64,000 nucleotides of DNA from Eubacterium sulci ATCC 35585 (GCA_001189495.1 CP012068.1:186001-250000), one strand, 5' to 3'; counted from the stretch's first letter, positions 26,946-36,369 are shown. The notes: generated by a model not told the origin, from the letters alone. Translations and numbers: made by a program.

Positions 26946-27149
26946 TTATTTTGATAGCTTTTCGTTGATAGCTGCTAGAAGAGCATCTGAGCTGATGCCG
27001 TGAACAGCGCAAGCGTCTGAAAGTGACTCCATCTGTGATGATGGGCAGCCTAGGCAGTGCATTCCTGCCCCCATTAGAATTTCGATTGTCTCTGGGTACT
27101 TTGATACAACCTCACCGATTAGCATGTCCTTAGTTACTTTATTTTCCAT
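26946..27149 (-). CDS. DUF1858 small CxxC protein
   Basis: 67 residues from ATG 27149, chosen because GGAGG lies 8 bases upstream (an earlier ATG gives five more residues). DUF1858 signature: MLIGEVVSKYPETIEILMGAGMHCLGCPSS-type helix-turn with Cys-x-x-Cys. Proteins of this family carry a hybrid-cluster- or redox-linked CxxC helix and accompany ScdA/RIC-like or hydroxylamine reductase systems. Transcribed from a promoter that carries a Crp/Fnr-like palindrome immediately downstream of the crp/fnr gene. Function unknown; redox or nitrosative-stress role is inference. Confidence 0.8.
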   Translation of the reverse strand: MENKVTKDMLIGEVVSKYPETIEILMGAGMHCLGCPSSQMESLSDACAVHGISSDALLAAINEKLSK

Positions 27150-27192
27150 CTTTATATCCTCCATTTATTGTTCATCTGTTTAATATAAACAT

Positions 27193-27234
27193 ATTTTAAC
27201 ATATATTTAGGGCCTTGTAGGTAACAAATGTTAC
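27193..27234 (-). promoter_or_regulatory. Promoter of the DUF1858 gene with Crp/Fnr-like operator
   Basis: Minus-strand -10 TAAAAT at 27193-27198; the palindrome GTAACA-AA-TGTTAC occupies 27221-27234, centred about 41.5 bases before the expected start point, the classical position for class II activation by Crp/Fnr proteins. The neighbouring gene encodes such a protein. Confidence 0.6.
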
Positions 27235-27241
27235 ATGCGAA

Positions 27242-27946
27242 CTAGATTAAATCCGCTAGGCCATCAAAATCAACTCCGTAGATTTTCTTGCCGTCAACAT
27301 TTATGAGGCCTTCGTCGTACATTTTCATAAGCTCACGTGAAACGGATGGTCTTGCCGCGCCGAGAAGCTCAGAAAGGTTTTCGCGCCCTATTGTGAGCGG
27401 GGTCTTTGGATCGCATTTCGTCTCATTGACTATGAGGTAAGCAATCTTGGATCTAAGCGTTGAGCCGAGAAGAAGCCTAACTCTGCCGTTAAGGTAGAAA
27501 GCCTTCTGCGCCAAAATGTTGATCATATTTGACGAAAGAATCTGGTGTGTCCTGATACCAATTCCTATATCGCTTAGAATGTATTTCTTTGGAACCATCA
27601 AAACTTCTGAACGCGCAATTGCCTCGCCGAAGTGGTCGTAGCTGTCCTTGTTCAAAAATAGCAAAACCTCGCCAAATATCTCACCAGGCTCATCAAAATG
27701 AGTGACTATGCTTCGTCTTCCATCGAGGAAAATCTTGCCTATGTCGACAGAACCTTTAATCAGAATTAGAAGATCTGTCGGCTCATCGTCCATGTCAAAT
27801 ATCAGCTCGCCCTTCTCAAAACTGCAGAGCTTGGAATTACTGTTTTCTAGGTATTTCGAGATTTCATCACGGCTCAGAGTCTTAAAAAGCGGACAGCAAC
27901 ATAGCGCGTCCAAAGCCTGTGCCGATATATTTTTGATAGTTGCCAC
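27242..27946 (-). CDS. Crp/Fnr-family transcriptional regulator
   Basis: 234 residues from GTG 27946, chosen because AAAGGAGG sits five bases upstream; the longer ATG frame (27982) lacks this. N-terminal cyclic-nucleotide-type beta-roll (about 25-140), dimer helix, then C-terminal winged helix (TIGRENLSELLGAARPSVSRELMKM, recognition helix near 190-205). Three consecutive cysteines (CCCPLF) near the N-terminus plus others leave Fe-S or thiol sensing possible, but the classical FNR four-cysteine pattern is not evident. Probably activates the adjacent DUF1858 gene. Confidence 0.85.
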   Translation of the reverse strand: MATIKNISAQALDALCCCPLFKTLSRDEISKYLENSNSKLCSFEKGELIFDMDDEPTDLLILIKGSVDIGKIFLDGRRSIVTHFDEPGEIFGEVLLFLNKDSYDHFGEAIARSEVLMVPKKYILSDIGIGIRTHQILSSNMINILAQKAFYLNGRVRLLLGSTLRSKIAYLIVNETKCDPKTPLTIGRENLSELLGAARPSVSRELMKMYDEGLINVDGKKIYGVDFDGLADLI

Positions 27947-28104
27947 ATTAGCCTCCTTTGCGAAGAAAAACGAACAGCCCAAATTACATTTTATTAATAC
28001 CCCAATTGAGATATTTCTACCATATAAATGGACATCAAAGGGATATCGTGGTAAAGTTATATAGGATAATTATACAAAAATTTACAGTGCACGAGAGGGA
28101 AAAT

Positions 28105-28767
28105 ATGAAGATAAAGGCAGCAATATTTGATGCCGACGGCACGCTTCTCGACTCGATGGGACAGTGGAATTTGGTGCCGTATAAATACATAAAATCACTC
28201 GGTGTAGATGCAGATGAAAACATAGCCGAAAAGCTTTTTGCTATGACGATTTCTGAGGCGGCCGAGTACATAATAGATGAATACAATCTTACGGTAACGG
28301 CAGAGGAAGCTGTTGAAGGGATGGATGCGATAATTAGAGAGTTTTATCAGAATGAGGTTGAACTTAAGGAAGGCGCTAGGGAGCTTTTAGAGTATTTTAA
28401 GACGCGTGAGATTCCTATGGTTATCGGAACTTCGACTGATAGGGAATGCATCGAGGTAGGCCTTGAGCGCACGGGACTTTCTTCCTATTTTGATAGAATT
28501 TACACCTCGACAGAGGTCGGAAAATCAAAGGCAGAGCCGGATTTGTTCCTTCAGGCCATGGATTTTATGGCTAGGGCCCCAGAGGAGACCATAGTTTTTG
28601 AGGATGGGCTCTACTCGCTCAAAACAGCAGCTGCGCTTGGAATGAAGACAGTTGGTATCTTTGATGAGGTGAGTATCGCTAACCAAAAGGAAATAAAGGA
28701 ACTTGCGGACCTATATGTTAGCGAGGGCGAGAGTCTAGTGTGCCTAATAGAAGGATTGGAAGGTTAG
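28105..28767 (+). CDS. HAD-superfamily phosphatase, beta-phosphoglucomutase-like
   Basis: 220 residues from ATG 28105 (GAGAGGG upstream; the frame is open further 5' but without ribosome site). Motif I DADGTLLDS (nucleophile Asp8), motif II GTSTDRE, motif III lysine in GKSKAEPDLF and motif IV VFEDGLYSLKTA, with an alpha-helical C1 cap after motif I. This is the subfamily of beta-phosphoglucomutases and small sugar-phosphate phosphatases. Substrate not resolvable. Divergent from the Crp/Fnr gene and three bases upstream of the MFS start, so probably co-transcribed with it. Confidence 0.85.
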   Translation: MKIKAAIFDADGTLLDSMGQWNLVPYKYIKSLGVDADENIAEKLFAMTISEAAEYIIDEYNLTVTAEEAVEGMDAIIREFYQNEVELKEGARELLEYFKTREIPMVIGTSTDRECIEVGLERTGLSSYFDRIYTSTEVGKSKAEPDLFLQAMDFMARAPEETIVFEDGLYSLKTAAALGMKTVGIFDEVSIANQKEIKELADLYVSEGESLVCLIEGLEG

Positions 28768-28769
28768 GG

Positions 28770-29975
28770 ATGGAAAAGAAACTGAACTTCCTTTACTCGT
28801 CGGTACACGGTGCATACTGGGTTTACTACGGTGTTATTTCGAGCTTTTCGTCGGTGTTTTTGCTGGCAAGAGGCTTTTCAAATTCGCAGATTGGAATTAT
28901 CATAGCGCTGGCGAATATACTTGCGGTAATAATACAGCCATATCTTGCTGACTATGTGGATAGATCTAGAAGAACTGCGATATTTAGCGTTATGGCGAGC
29001 ATGTGCATAGCACTTGTTTTGTTTACAAATATAATTCTTGTAGCTAAGAATCATCTTGTACTTGGAACTTTTTATGTAGCAGCTTTCATGCTTCAGTCAG
29101 TTATGCAGCCTTTTTGCAATGGACTTAACCGCGTGCTCGAGGATGGCGGAAATAAGATTTATTTCGGATTTTGCAGGAGCATAGGTTCCTTGGTTTACAG
29201 CATTGTCGTTGTTGCCTTGGGATATATGGTTGATTCATATACTGTTGACATTATTCCAAAGGCCGGAATTCTAACGACTTTAGTGCTTTTAATAGTCGTT
29301 TGGTTCTCATATAGGGCACATAGACAAAACACTTTGATGGCAGGGGAAAAAAATGTGGAGCATGAGGTTCCTGCAGAGAAGATAAACCTAAGGGCGTTCC
29401 TCAAAGATCACAGGATGTTCTTCATGGTGAATCTAGGTGTTTTAGGTCTTTATGTTGGAAATGCGACTGTAAACACTTTTATGGCTCAGATTGTAAGGGC
29501 AGTTGGAGGAAACAATGGTGAAGTAGGGCTAGTTCTATCGGTTCTAGCTTTTCTCGAGGTTCCTGCGATGATGACCTTTGATAAATATAGCAAGAGAATA
29601 CAGTGCAGTACGCTTCTGAAGTTTTCAGCAGTTGTGTTCTGTATATGGCTTGTCGGATGCACGCTTTCACCGAATGTAACCATGCTTCTCATAGTCCAGT
29701 TAACTCAGCTTTGTTCACTAGCGGTATTTTTACCTGCAATGGTCAAGTATATCGATGAGAATATGAGAAAAGGCGAGGAAATAAAGGGGCACATGCTGTT
29801 TACGACTATGACAACTACGGCAGGCGTTGTAACTAGCTTGATGGGCGGCTTTATATTGGATATTTTTTCAGCAAAGGTTCTTCTTTGCGCATCATCTGCG
29901 CTCACCATCATAGGTGCTATATTCATTTTTATGTATATAGATAAGGCGGCAGAGGAAAACAAGGAAAGGGATTAA
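28770..29975 (+). CDS. MFS transporter (nucleoside/oligosaccharide-symporter-like)
   Basis: 401 residues from ATG 28770, two bases after the HAD stop, with GGAAGGTTAGGG upstream. Twelve hydrophobic helices; the first helix block YSSVHGAYWVYYGVISSFSSVFL and the DRSRRTAIFS inter-helix loop place it in the LacY/NupG-like branch of the major facilitator superfamily. Substrate unknown; association with a sugar-phosphate-type HAD phosphatase suggests a carbohydrate or nucleoside, weakly. The response regulator follows after two bases. Confidence 0.82.
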   Translation: MEKKLNFLYSSVHGAYWVYYGVISSFSSVFLLARGFSNSQIGIIIALANILAVIIQPYLADYVDRSRRTAIFSVMASMCIALVLFTNIILVAKNHLVLGTFYVAAFMLQSVMQPFCNGLNRVLEDGGNKIYFGFCRSIGSLVYSIVVVALGYMVDSYTVDIIPKAGILTTLVLLIVVWFSYRAHRQNTLMAGEKNVEHEVPAEKINLRAFLKDHRMFFMVNLGVLGLYVGNATVNTFMAQIVRAVGGNNGEVGLVLSVLAFLEVPAMMTFDKYSKRIQCSTLLKFSAVVFCIWLVGCTLSPNVTMLLIVQLTQLCSLAVFLPAMVKYIDENMRKGEEIKGHMLFTTMTTTAGVVTSLMGGFILDIFSAKVLLCASSALTIIGAIFIFMYIDKAAEENKERD

Positions 29976-29977
29976 AA

Positions 29978-30679
29978 ATGGCACAGAATAAGATTTTGGT
30001 TGTTGATGATGATCAAGATATTAGAGAGGTAGTCTCCATTTTGCTTGGAAGTGAGGGATACAATGTTCTTCAAGCGGGTAATGGTGGCGATGCTGTTGAG
30101 ATGGTATATGCTGACAAGGAGATAAATCTCGTAATTCTTGACATAATGATGCCTGGTCTTACAGGCGTTGAAACCTGCGAGATGATTCGCCGAAGATCAA
30201 ACGTGCCTATCATGTTTTTGACGGCAAAATCGCAGGAGAAGGATAAGATAGATGCCTATTCAGAGGGCGGTGATGACTACCTAGTTAAGCCTTTTTCTCA
30301 GGCAGAGCTTTTGATGAAGGTAAAATCCCTTCTGAGAAGATATACGGAGTATCAGAGAGTGGTATCTCAGGCTTCGGGCGTTACGGCGCTGAACGAGAGC
30401 ATTAGGCTCGATTCTAAGAAGCGTTGTGTCATCAAAGAAGGAAAGCGTATCTCTTTGACAGATAAGGAATATGCGATAATGAGATACTTTGTTGAACACC
30501 GTGGTGAAATCGTCGGCAATAAGGACCTTTATGAGGGCGTTTGGAACGGTGAGTATCGTCCATCTGATGGGAATACGGTAATGGTTCACGTGCTTAACCT
30601 GCGAAAGAAGCTCGAGGATGATGCTAACCACCCTAAGCTTATAAAGACCATCTGGGGAAAGGGGTACAAGGTTGAGTAA
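29978..30679 (+). CDS. OmpR-family response regulator
   Basis: 233 residues: receiver domain 1-120 with acidic pair DDDQD near 8-12, phospho-acceptor Asp54 in LVILDIMMPG, Thr in MFLTAKS and Lys in YLVKPFS; winged-helix effector domain about 135-233 ending in TIWGKGYKVE. Partner of the following histidine kinase, whose start overlaps its stop by eight bases. The ensemble resembles VncRS-type systems of Bacillota. Targets unknown. Confidence 0.92.
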   Translation: MAQNKILVVDDDQDIREVVSILLGSEGYNVLQAGNGGDAVEMVYADKEINLVILDIMMPGLTGVETCEMIRRRSNVPIMFLTAKSQEKDKIDAYSEGGDDYLVKPFSQAELLMKVKSLLRRYTEYQRVVSQASGVTALNESIRLDSKKRCVIKEGKRISLTDKEYAIMRYFVEHRGEIVGNKDLYEGVWNGEYRPSDGNTVMVHVLNLRKKLEDDANHPKLIKTIWGKGYKVE

Positions 30680-32117
30680 GAAGAAGTTTATTTCGCTTAA
30701 CCTTATGCTCACCATTGTCGTACTCGCAACCATTGTGCTTGCCATCTCGCTTTATGGAGTCTCAGATTGGCTAGAGAATATACTGATTGAGAAATTCTAC
30801 AAGAGCGATGCTGCAATCGAAAAGAATGTCGGCAAGGCATACAGCGGGCTTGAGGAGTATATAGCGAATAATAATGTCAAGGGGACCGACACCGAAAAGC
30901 TTCAGAAATGGGTAAAGAAAAACGATTACACTTATCTCACGGTTTCTGATGATACGAATACGGTATTCGACGGAGGCTGGTCATACTCGCCAACGACGGA
31001 CAATAAAACCAAGAGCGACAAGAAGTTAACGACTAACAATCAAATAAAACAGCAAACAACAACTTTAGACGAGAATTTTAAGACAAACTTTAAGAATAGG
31101 ATTGTTAAATTCGCTGATAAAAAATATTACGTATTTATAGATGTGTACAAGGAAGAGCATTTTTCCAAGATTATGCTTTTTGTCAAGATATTCGTCTGTG
31201 GTCTTGCTATTTTCGGAAGTCTTTTGATATATAACAGTAGGGTTCTGAAGAGGATGATTAGGCTATCAAAGGAAGTTCAGGAGGTTATCGACGGAAACCT
31301 TGAGGCAGAGATTAATCCTATGTCAAATGACGAGATTGGAAGGCTTGCGGTCAATGTCGACAACATGCGTAACTCTATAGTTGAAAGACTTCAGAGCGAG
31401 AAGGCTGCTTGGGATGCAAACACACAGCTCATAACCGCTATGTCGCATGATATCAGGACTCCGCTCACATCGTTAATAGGCTATTTGGACATTATTGAGA
31501 GTCATAAGTATAATTCTGAAGAGGAAATGCTTAAGTACATTGTTTCGAGCAGAGAGAAAGCTTTCCAGCTAAAGGATTTGTCTGATAAGCTATTCCAATA
31601 TTTCCTTGTATTTGGAAGCCACAAGGAGAAGGAGCTTGAGGTCTACAATGCCGGTATCCTTTTGCAGCAGCTTATATCTGAGCATGCAGCTGAGCTTATA
31701 AACTACGGATATCAGATTGACTTTGAGTACTCAGTTCCTGAGATTGATATAAAGGCCGATGTTTCAGGTCTTAAGAGGCTCTTTGATAATGTTTCATCAA
31801 ATATATTAAAGTACGCCGATAAGACTTACCACGTGCGAATAAGTGCAGTGCAGGAGCTTTCGGAGATTATAATCAGAATCATAAATAGATCGCGTCCAGA
31901 TTCGCGCGATGTAGAGAGTAACAAAATTGGACTCAAGACTTGTGAGAGAATTTGCCGTAATATGGGCGGAAGATTTTCATATAAAGATGAGGGAACTCTA
32001 TTTACGGTAAAAATAAATCTCCCGGTATTCGAGGGAACGCCGGAAGGTGAAATCAAAGCTGATGAAGCTGAATCGCAGGATTCAGCTGAGACAGATATTA
32101 CGGAAAAGCATCAATAG
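30672..32117 (+). CDS. Membrane sensor histidine kinase (VncS-like)
   Basis: 481 residues. TM1 about 8-30, extracellular sensor loop 31-165 (Thr/Lys-rich, no named domain), TM2 about 166-186, HAMP about 187-240, HisKA with phospho-His259 in SHDIRTPL, HATPase from about 340. The N box is FDNVSSNILKYA and the second glycine box is reduced to NKIGLKTCERICRNMGG; the usual DxGxG box is not recognisable (RIINRSRPDSRD). Such reduced kinases are known in the VncS group and normally are functional. TTG start within the regulator gene. The end of the gene forms half of a terminator. Confidence 0.88.
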   Translation: MSKKKFISLNLMLTIVVLATIVLAISLYGVSDWLENILIEKFYKSDAAIEKNVGKAYSGLEEYIANNNVKGTDTEKLQKWVKKNDYTYLTVSDDTNTVFDGGWSYSPTTDNKTKSDKKLTTNNQIKQQTTTLDENFKTNFKNRIVKFADKKYYVFIDVYKEEHFSKIMLFVKIFVCGLAIFGSLLIYNSRVLKRMIRLSKEVQEVIDGNLEAEINPMSNDEIGRLAVNVDNMRNSIVERLQSEKAAWDANTQLITAMSHDIRTPLTSLIGYLDIIESHKYNSEEEMLKYIVSSREKAFQLKDLSDKLFQYFLVFGSHKEKELEVYNAGILLQQLISEHAAELINYGYQIDFEYSVPEIDIKADVSGLKRLFDNVSSNILKYADKTYHVRISAVQELSEIIIRIINRSRPDSRDVESNKIGLKTCERICRNMGGRFSYKDEGTLFTVKINLPVFEGTPEGEIKADEAESQDSAETDITEKHQ

Positions 32118-32139
32118 AAATCTATTATTTTCCGTTTTT
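32101..32139. terminator. Terminator built into the 3' ends of two convergent genes
   Basis: CGGAAAA (32101-32107) pairs with TTTTCCG (32128-32134), with an inner AATAGA/TCTATT helix, then TTTTT. It includes the kinase stop codon and the last codon of the minus-strand TSCPD gene. Confidence 0.75.
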
Positions 32140-32379
32140 GGCAGCTTCTTCGAGTGCGTGAACAAGCTGGTCGGCACAAGAGGTGTCTTTGAAACCGCAG
32201 GTAATTCCCTGAAGTCTTTCTCTCACCTCTTCGAGGGTCATTCCCTTTACAAGGTTTGAGATTGCTTTGAGGTTACCGTTGCAACCGCCGGTGAAATTGA
32301 CCTCTTTGATCTTGTCGCCGTCCATCTCAACGTCGATAAATGAAGCGCATGTTCCATGAGTTTTGAATTTATATGACAT
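32125..32379 (-). CDS. TSCPD-domain protein (TIGR03905 type)
   Basis: 84 residues. Compact TSCPD domain: KTHGTCASFIDVEMDGDKI, GGCNGNLKAISNLVKGM, and the terminal CGFKDTSCADQL with paired cysteines. The domain is the same fold as the C-terminal part of adenosylcobalamin-dependent ribonucleotide reductases; stand-alone copies are widespread in Clostridia with no assigned role. ATG at 32379 preceded by GGAGG. Single gene, convergent to the histidine kinase. Confidence 0.85.
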   Translation of the reverse strand: MSYKFKTHGTCASFIDVEMDGDKIKEVNFTGGCNGNLKAISNLVKGMTLEEVRERLQGITCGFKDTSCADQLVHALEEAAKNGK

Positions 32380-32532
32380 TTTACACCTCCAAATATTGCA
32401 TTTCTTATCGCATTATAGCATAGTTTTGCTGTTTTGACTAAGGACAATCTTTGATGGATGGTGAAAAGTGCGAAACCAGAATCAAAGGCACGCGTGTCGT
32501 GCGTTATATAAAACTAAGATTGGAGTGATATG

Positions 32533-33273
32533 ATGAACAAAAAAGACATTCCACGCCTAAATGGAACCTTAAGATCACACAGCTTACAGATTCCAGAAAA
32601 CATTTGGAAGGCAAAGGGCATAGTTGTGCTCGGCCGAAGAATAAAGTCAGTTATATTTACAACGGACCTTGCCATAATCAGAAACTGCAATGCCGATGCG
32701 GTGCTAGCGGTGTATCCTTTTACGCCACAGCAGATTATTTCGCAGACCATAGTAAATGCGTCGTCTATTCCTGTATTTGCAGGTGTTGGTGGAGGAACCA
32801 CAACGGGACTTCGTTCTGTTTTGATAGCAAGAGACGCTGAGGCACATGGAGCTTTTGGTGTAGTCGTAAATGCCCCAACTCAGAATGATACTATCATGAT
32901 GATAAAGAAGACTATTGATATTCCAATCATTGTAACCGTACTAAACAGTGATACGGATATTCAGGCAAGACTAGATGCAGGTGCATCGATTTTGAATGTT
33001 TCTGCTGCGGCAAAGACGCCTCAGGTGGTTCGCGAAATCCGAAAGAAATTCCCAACGATTCCAATTATCGCAACGGGTGGTCCTACGGAGGAATCCATAG
33101 CTGAGACAATTGAAGCTGGTGCAAACACGATAAGCTACACGCCGCCTTCAACAGCAGATATATTTGCAAGCATGATGGAAAACTACAGAAATAGTCCAGA
33201 CGATGCATCAAAGAAAGGCAGTGATCTCGAGGAAATCGAGAAAGAACTCAAAGCGTCAATGGATATAATATAG
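32533..33273 (+). CDS. TIM-barrel phosphate-binding-type protein of unknown function
   Basis: 246 residues from ATG 32533 (GGAG seven bases upstream; ATG 32530 also possible). Repeating beta-alpha units with VVVNAPTQND, PIIVTVLNSDTD, GASILNVSAAAKTP and PIIATGGPTEESIAETIEAGAN indicate a TIM barrel with a phosphate-binding glycine loop near strands 7-8, in the style of KDPG-aldolase or indole-glycerol-phosphate enzymes. Homologues in Clostridia are usually labelled simply 'hydrolase'; I know no established reaction. It is followed 21 bases later by the P-type ATPase gene. Confidence 0.6.
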   Translation: MNKKDIPRLNGTLRSHSLQIPENIWKAKGIVVLGRRIKSVIFTTDLAIIRNCNADAVLAVYPFTPQQIISQTIVNASSIPVFAGVGGGTTTGLRSVLIARDAEAHGAFGVVVNAPTQNDTIMMIKKTIDIPIIVTVLNSDTDIQARLDAGASILNVSAAAKTPQVVREIRKKFPTIPIIATGGPTEESIAETIEAGANTISYTPPSTADIFASMMENYRNSPDDASKKGSDLEEIEKELKASMDII

Positions 33274-33294
33274 TTCGTTTAGAAAAGGAAAAGT

Positions 33295-35664
33295 ATGCAG
33301 GGATTAACAAAGCAAGAAGTAAAAGATAGAGAACAGGCCGGAAAGGTGAATGTAAAGGTAAGCTCCTCGACGAGAACGGTGAAGCAGATAGTGAAGGACA
33401 ATGTCTTCACCTACTTCAACCTTATCTTTACGGTGCTCGCACTTCTACTCGTTATCGCAGGTTCGCTTAAGGATTTGACATTTATGCTCATAGTCTTTGC
33501 GAATACGGCAATAGGAATACTGCAGGAGATTAGATCAAAGCGCACCCTCGACAGCCTGAAAATCCTCAAGATGCCAAAGGTTGAGGTCTTGAGAGATGGC
33601 AAGAGAACAGAGGTCGCTACAGAAAAACTAGTCATCGATGATGTGATTATTTTGCGCTCTGGAAACCAGATTCCAGCAGATGCAGAGGTTATAGATGGCT
33701 CGATTCAGGTAAATGAGTCTCTTTTGACGGGTGAAGCCGACGAGATTGGAAAATCTCAGGGCGATGCATTGCTTTCGGGAAGCTATGTAGTTTCTGGAGA
33801 GTGCATGGCAGTTCTTACTGCGGTCGGAGCTAGCTCGTATATATCAAAGCTAACAAAGGAAGCAACCAAGGATAAGCAGGAAGAGTCCGAGATGATAAAG
33901 TCGCTCGACAAGCTGGTTAAGGTCATCGGAATTTTAATTATACCAATGGGACTTACGCTCGTATTTCAGGAGTGGTACATACTCGATGGAACCTTTAGAA
34001 GCAGTATAACTTCAATGGTTGCAGCTATTCTCGGAATGATTCCAGAAGGCCTATACATGACGGCGAGCATAGCTATGGTTGTTTCGGCTTTGAGGCTAGC
34101 AAAGAAGGATGTTCTTGTCCAGAACATGAAGTGCATAGAAGCTCTAGCACGTGTAGACGTGCTTTGCGTTGACAAAACTGGTACTATAACAGGCCCAGAT
34201 ATGAAGGTTGAAGGCTTTGTAAAGATGGATGAAAGTATTAGCGATGATGCCTTAGAGACTCTAGTAGGCGACATTGTGAGATATCAAAGCAAGGATAACT
34301 CGACCATGGCCGCGCTTCAAGAGCACTTTACTAAGCTGAGTGGAAGAGAAGCTACATCGGTTTGCGGATTTTCATCTAAATATAAGTACAGTGCAACCTG
34401 CTTTGTTGAGGGCAACTTTGTAATAGGCGCACCTGAGTTTATACTGAGAAGTGACTTTGAAAGGTACGAAGACTATATAAGTAATATAAGCAATAAGGGA
34501 TATAGAGTCCTTGCAATTGCACAGACTAACGAGGTTCCTAATGGCGGAAGGCTTGAGGCAGCTGCGAGACTTCTTGGACTTGTGTTCCTAGATAATCCAG
34601 TAAGAGAATCGGCGAAGGAAACCTTTGAGTACTTCGCAGCAAATGGCGTAGAGATCAAAGTTATTTCGGGAGACAACCCTGAGACAGTATCACACGTAGC
34701 CATGGAAGCTGGAATCATAGGTGGAGACCACTATGTAGATGCTAGAGATTTAACGGATGAGCAGTCAATTTATGAGGCTGTTGAGAGATTTACGGTATTT
34801 GGTAGAGTTACGCCTGAGCAGAAACTTGCATTTGTCAAGGCGCTTAAGAAACAGGGCAAGACTGTAGGTATGACGGGTGACGGTGTAAACGACGTCCTCG
34901 CCTTAAGAGATGCAGACTGCTCGGTAGCCATGGCTTCCGGAAGCGAGGCGGCGTCAAATGCGTCTATGCTCGTTTTGATGGATTCAGATTTCTCTAAGAT
35001 GCCTTCTGTAGTTTCCGAGGGTAGAAGAGTTGTAAATAACATCCAAAAGGCAGCATCACTTTACTTAACAAAGAATATTTTCTCACTGCTTCTTGCGGTG
35101 TTCTCGGTGATCAATGTGCTTAAGTATCCACTAAAGCCTTCGCAGATTACTTTGATAAGCATGTTCACGATTGGCGTTCCGTCGTTTATCCTTTCGCTAG
35201 AGCCAAATTTTGATAGAATCAAAGGAAGATTCCTATCAAATGTGTTCAAGATGGCCCTGCCGGCGGGTATTACGATGTTCATAAGCGTAAGTTCTCTGGT
35301 TGTATTTGGGCAGGTGTTCAACATCACAGCAGAGTGTATTTCGACTTCAAGCACTATGCTTGTTGCGCTAGTTGGCTTCCTATACTTAGGTAAGGTGGCT
35401 CAGCCGATAAATAGACTTCACATTGGAATGATGGCGATTTTGATAGCGGGTATGGCTTACAGCGTTATGTTTATGCCTAAGCTCTTTGGTATCAACAGCA
35501 TTACAACAGAAGCTGCTATGCTTCTCGTAGTATTTTTGATCGCTACAGAAGGCCTATTCAGATATATCCATAAGGGTGTGGGTATCGGAAAATGGATTTC
35601 AGAGAGGCGTAAAGCTCGCAAGCTAGAAAAGCGAAGAGGAAGAAGACGTAAGAGCGCGGAATAG
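33295..35664 (+). CDS. Cation-translocating P-type ATPase (CtpE-like)
   Basis: 789 residues with the full P-type layout: actuator TGEA at 145-148, M4 motif PEGLYMTAS at 250-258, phosphorylation DKTGT with Asp293, and hinge GDGVNDVLALRDADCSVAM. No N-terminal metal-binding domain and no CPC motif, so it is not a copper/zinc pump; the M4 motif and overall sequence resemble mycobacterial CtpE, linked to calcium. Eight to ten helices; basic C-terminus. GAAAAGG ribosome site. The TetR gene follows after 140 bases and may regulate it. Confidence 0.88.
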   Translation: MQGLTKQEVKDREQAGKVNVKVSSSTRTVKQIVKDNVFTYFNLIFTVLALLLVIAGSLKDLTFMLIVFANTAIGILQEIRSKRTLDSLKILKMPKVEVLRDGKRTEVATEKLVIDDVIILRSGNQIPADAEVIDGSIQVNESLLTGEADEIGKSQGDALLSGSYVVSGECMAVLTAVGASSYISKLTKEATKDKQEESEMIKSLDKLVKVIGILIIPMGLTLVFQEWYILDGTFRSSITSMVAAILGMIPEGLYMTASIAMVVSALRLAKKDVLVQNMKCIEALARVDVLCVDKTGTITGPDMKVEGFVKMDESISDDALETLVGDIVRYQSKDNSTMAALQEHFTKLSGREATSVCGFSSKYKYSATCFVEGNFVIGAPEFILRSDFERYEDYISNISNKGYRVLAIAQTNEVPNGGRLEAAARLLGLVFLDNPVRESAKETFEYFAANGVEIKVISGDNPETVSHVAMEAGIIGGDHYVDARDLTDEQSIYEAVERFTVFGRVTPEQKLAFVKALKKQGKTVGMTGDGVNDVLALRDADCSVAMASGSEAASNASMLVLMDSDFSKMPSVVSEGRRVVNNIQKAASLYLTKNIFSLLLAVFSVINVLKYPLKPSQITLISMFTIGVPSFILSLEPNFDRIKGRFLSNVFKMALPAGITMFISVSSLVVFGQVFNITAECISTSSTMLVALVGFLYLGKVAQPINRLHIGMMAILIAGMAYSVMFMPKLFGINSITTEAAMLLVVFLIATEGLFRYIHKGVGIGKWISERRKARKLEKRRGRRRKSAE

Positions 35665-35741
35665 AAATGTGAAATTTATTGAGATATGCATATTTTACGT
35701 TGATATTTGATTGGAGATGAGCTAATATAAAAAGGTGGTAA

Positions 35742-35760
35742 GTTTAACTATACGTTAGAC
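35742..35760. promoter_or_regulatory. Candidate TetR operator
   Basis: Imperfect inverted repeat GTTTAAC-TATAC-GTTAGAC (6 of 7 arm positions) 45 bases before the tetR-type start, typical size and spacing for a TetR-family autoregulatory site. Confidence 0.4.
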
Positions 35761-35804
35761 TGCATATAAAAACATAATATAGTACCTAAGTGGGGAGAAA
35801 AAGA

Positions 35805-36347
35805 ATGAGTGTATTTTATGGCAAGAGAGGAAAGACCCGAAGACTAATAATGCAGAATTCTAAAGCATTACTAGAAACTCATGGAATTGAGCATGTCACA
35901 ATGCAGGACATTGCAGATGCTGCGAATGTTTCCAGGACAACGGTTTTCAACTACTTTGGGAGTGTTAAAGGTGTGCTAGACGCACTTTGCGAGGATGAGG
36001 TTAACGCAGTAAGGGAATACTGCGAAAGAAAAGAGAAAAGGGAAGACAATCGTCCAGATGTAAGACATGTCTTCGAGCAGCTGATTAAAGATGCAGCTGT
36101 CTTCCCGGCGCTGATTATCAGGGTAATTTCAGCATCAATAGTCGAACCGGGCGGCTGCAATCCAATTTTAGAAATAGAGCAGATGATATTAGACAGAATC
36201 GGTGGAGACGAGACCAAGTTAACATTTTTAACTGGTGGTTTTTACGCAGTTCTAAATCATACTTACCTGCACGATGGCAAGATTGACGAGAATAAGATGA
36301 TGGACAAGATGGATGACATCATTCAGCAGGTAGAGTGTTTGGGCTAG
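35805..36347 (+). CDS. TetR/AcrR-family regulator
   Basis: 180 residues from ATG 35805, with GGGGAG seven bases upstream (a GTG five codons earlier overlaps that site). The N-terminal helix-turn-helix is typical: HGIEHVTMQDIADAANVSRT then TVFNYFGSVKGVLDAL (about 25-65). The C-terminal ligand/dimer part shows a GGCNPI turn and no recognisable subfamily. It precedes the class II aldolase pair by 22 bases, so it may regulate that pair, itself, or the ATPase upstream. Confidence 0.82.
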   Translation: MSVFYGKRGKTRRLIMQNSKALLETHGIEHVTMQDIADAANVSRTTVFNYFGSVKGVLDALCEDEVNAVREYCERKEKREDNRPDVRHVFEQLIKDAAVFPALIIRVISASIVEPGGCNPILEIEQMILDRIGGDETKLTFLTGGFYAVLNHTYLHDGKIDENKMMDKMDDIIQQVECLG

Positions 36348-36369
36348 TTTAAGGGGAAAGGATTAGTTG

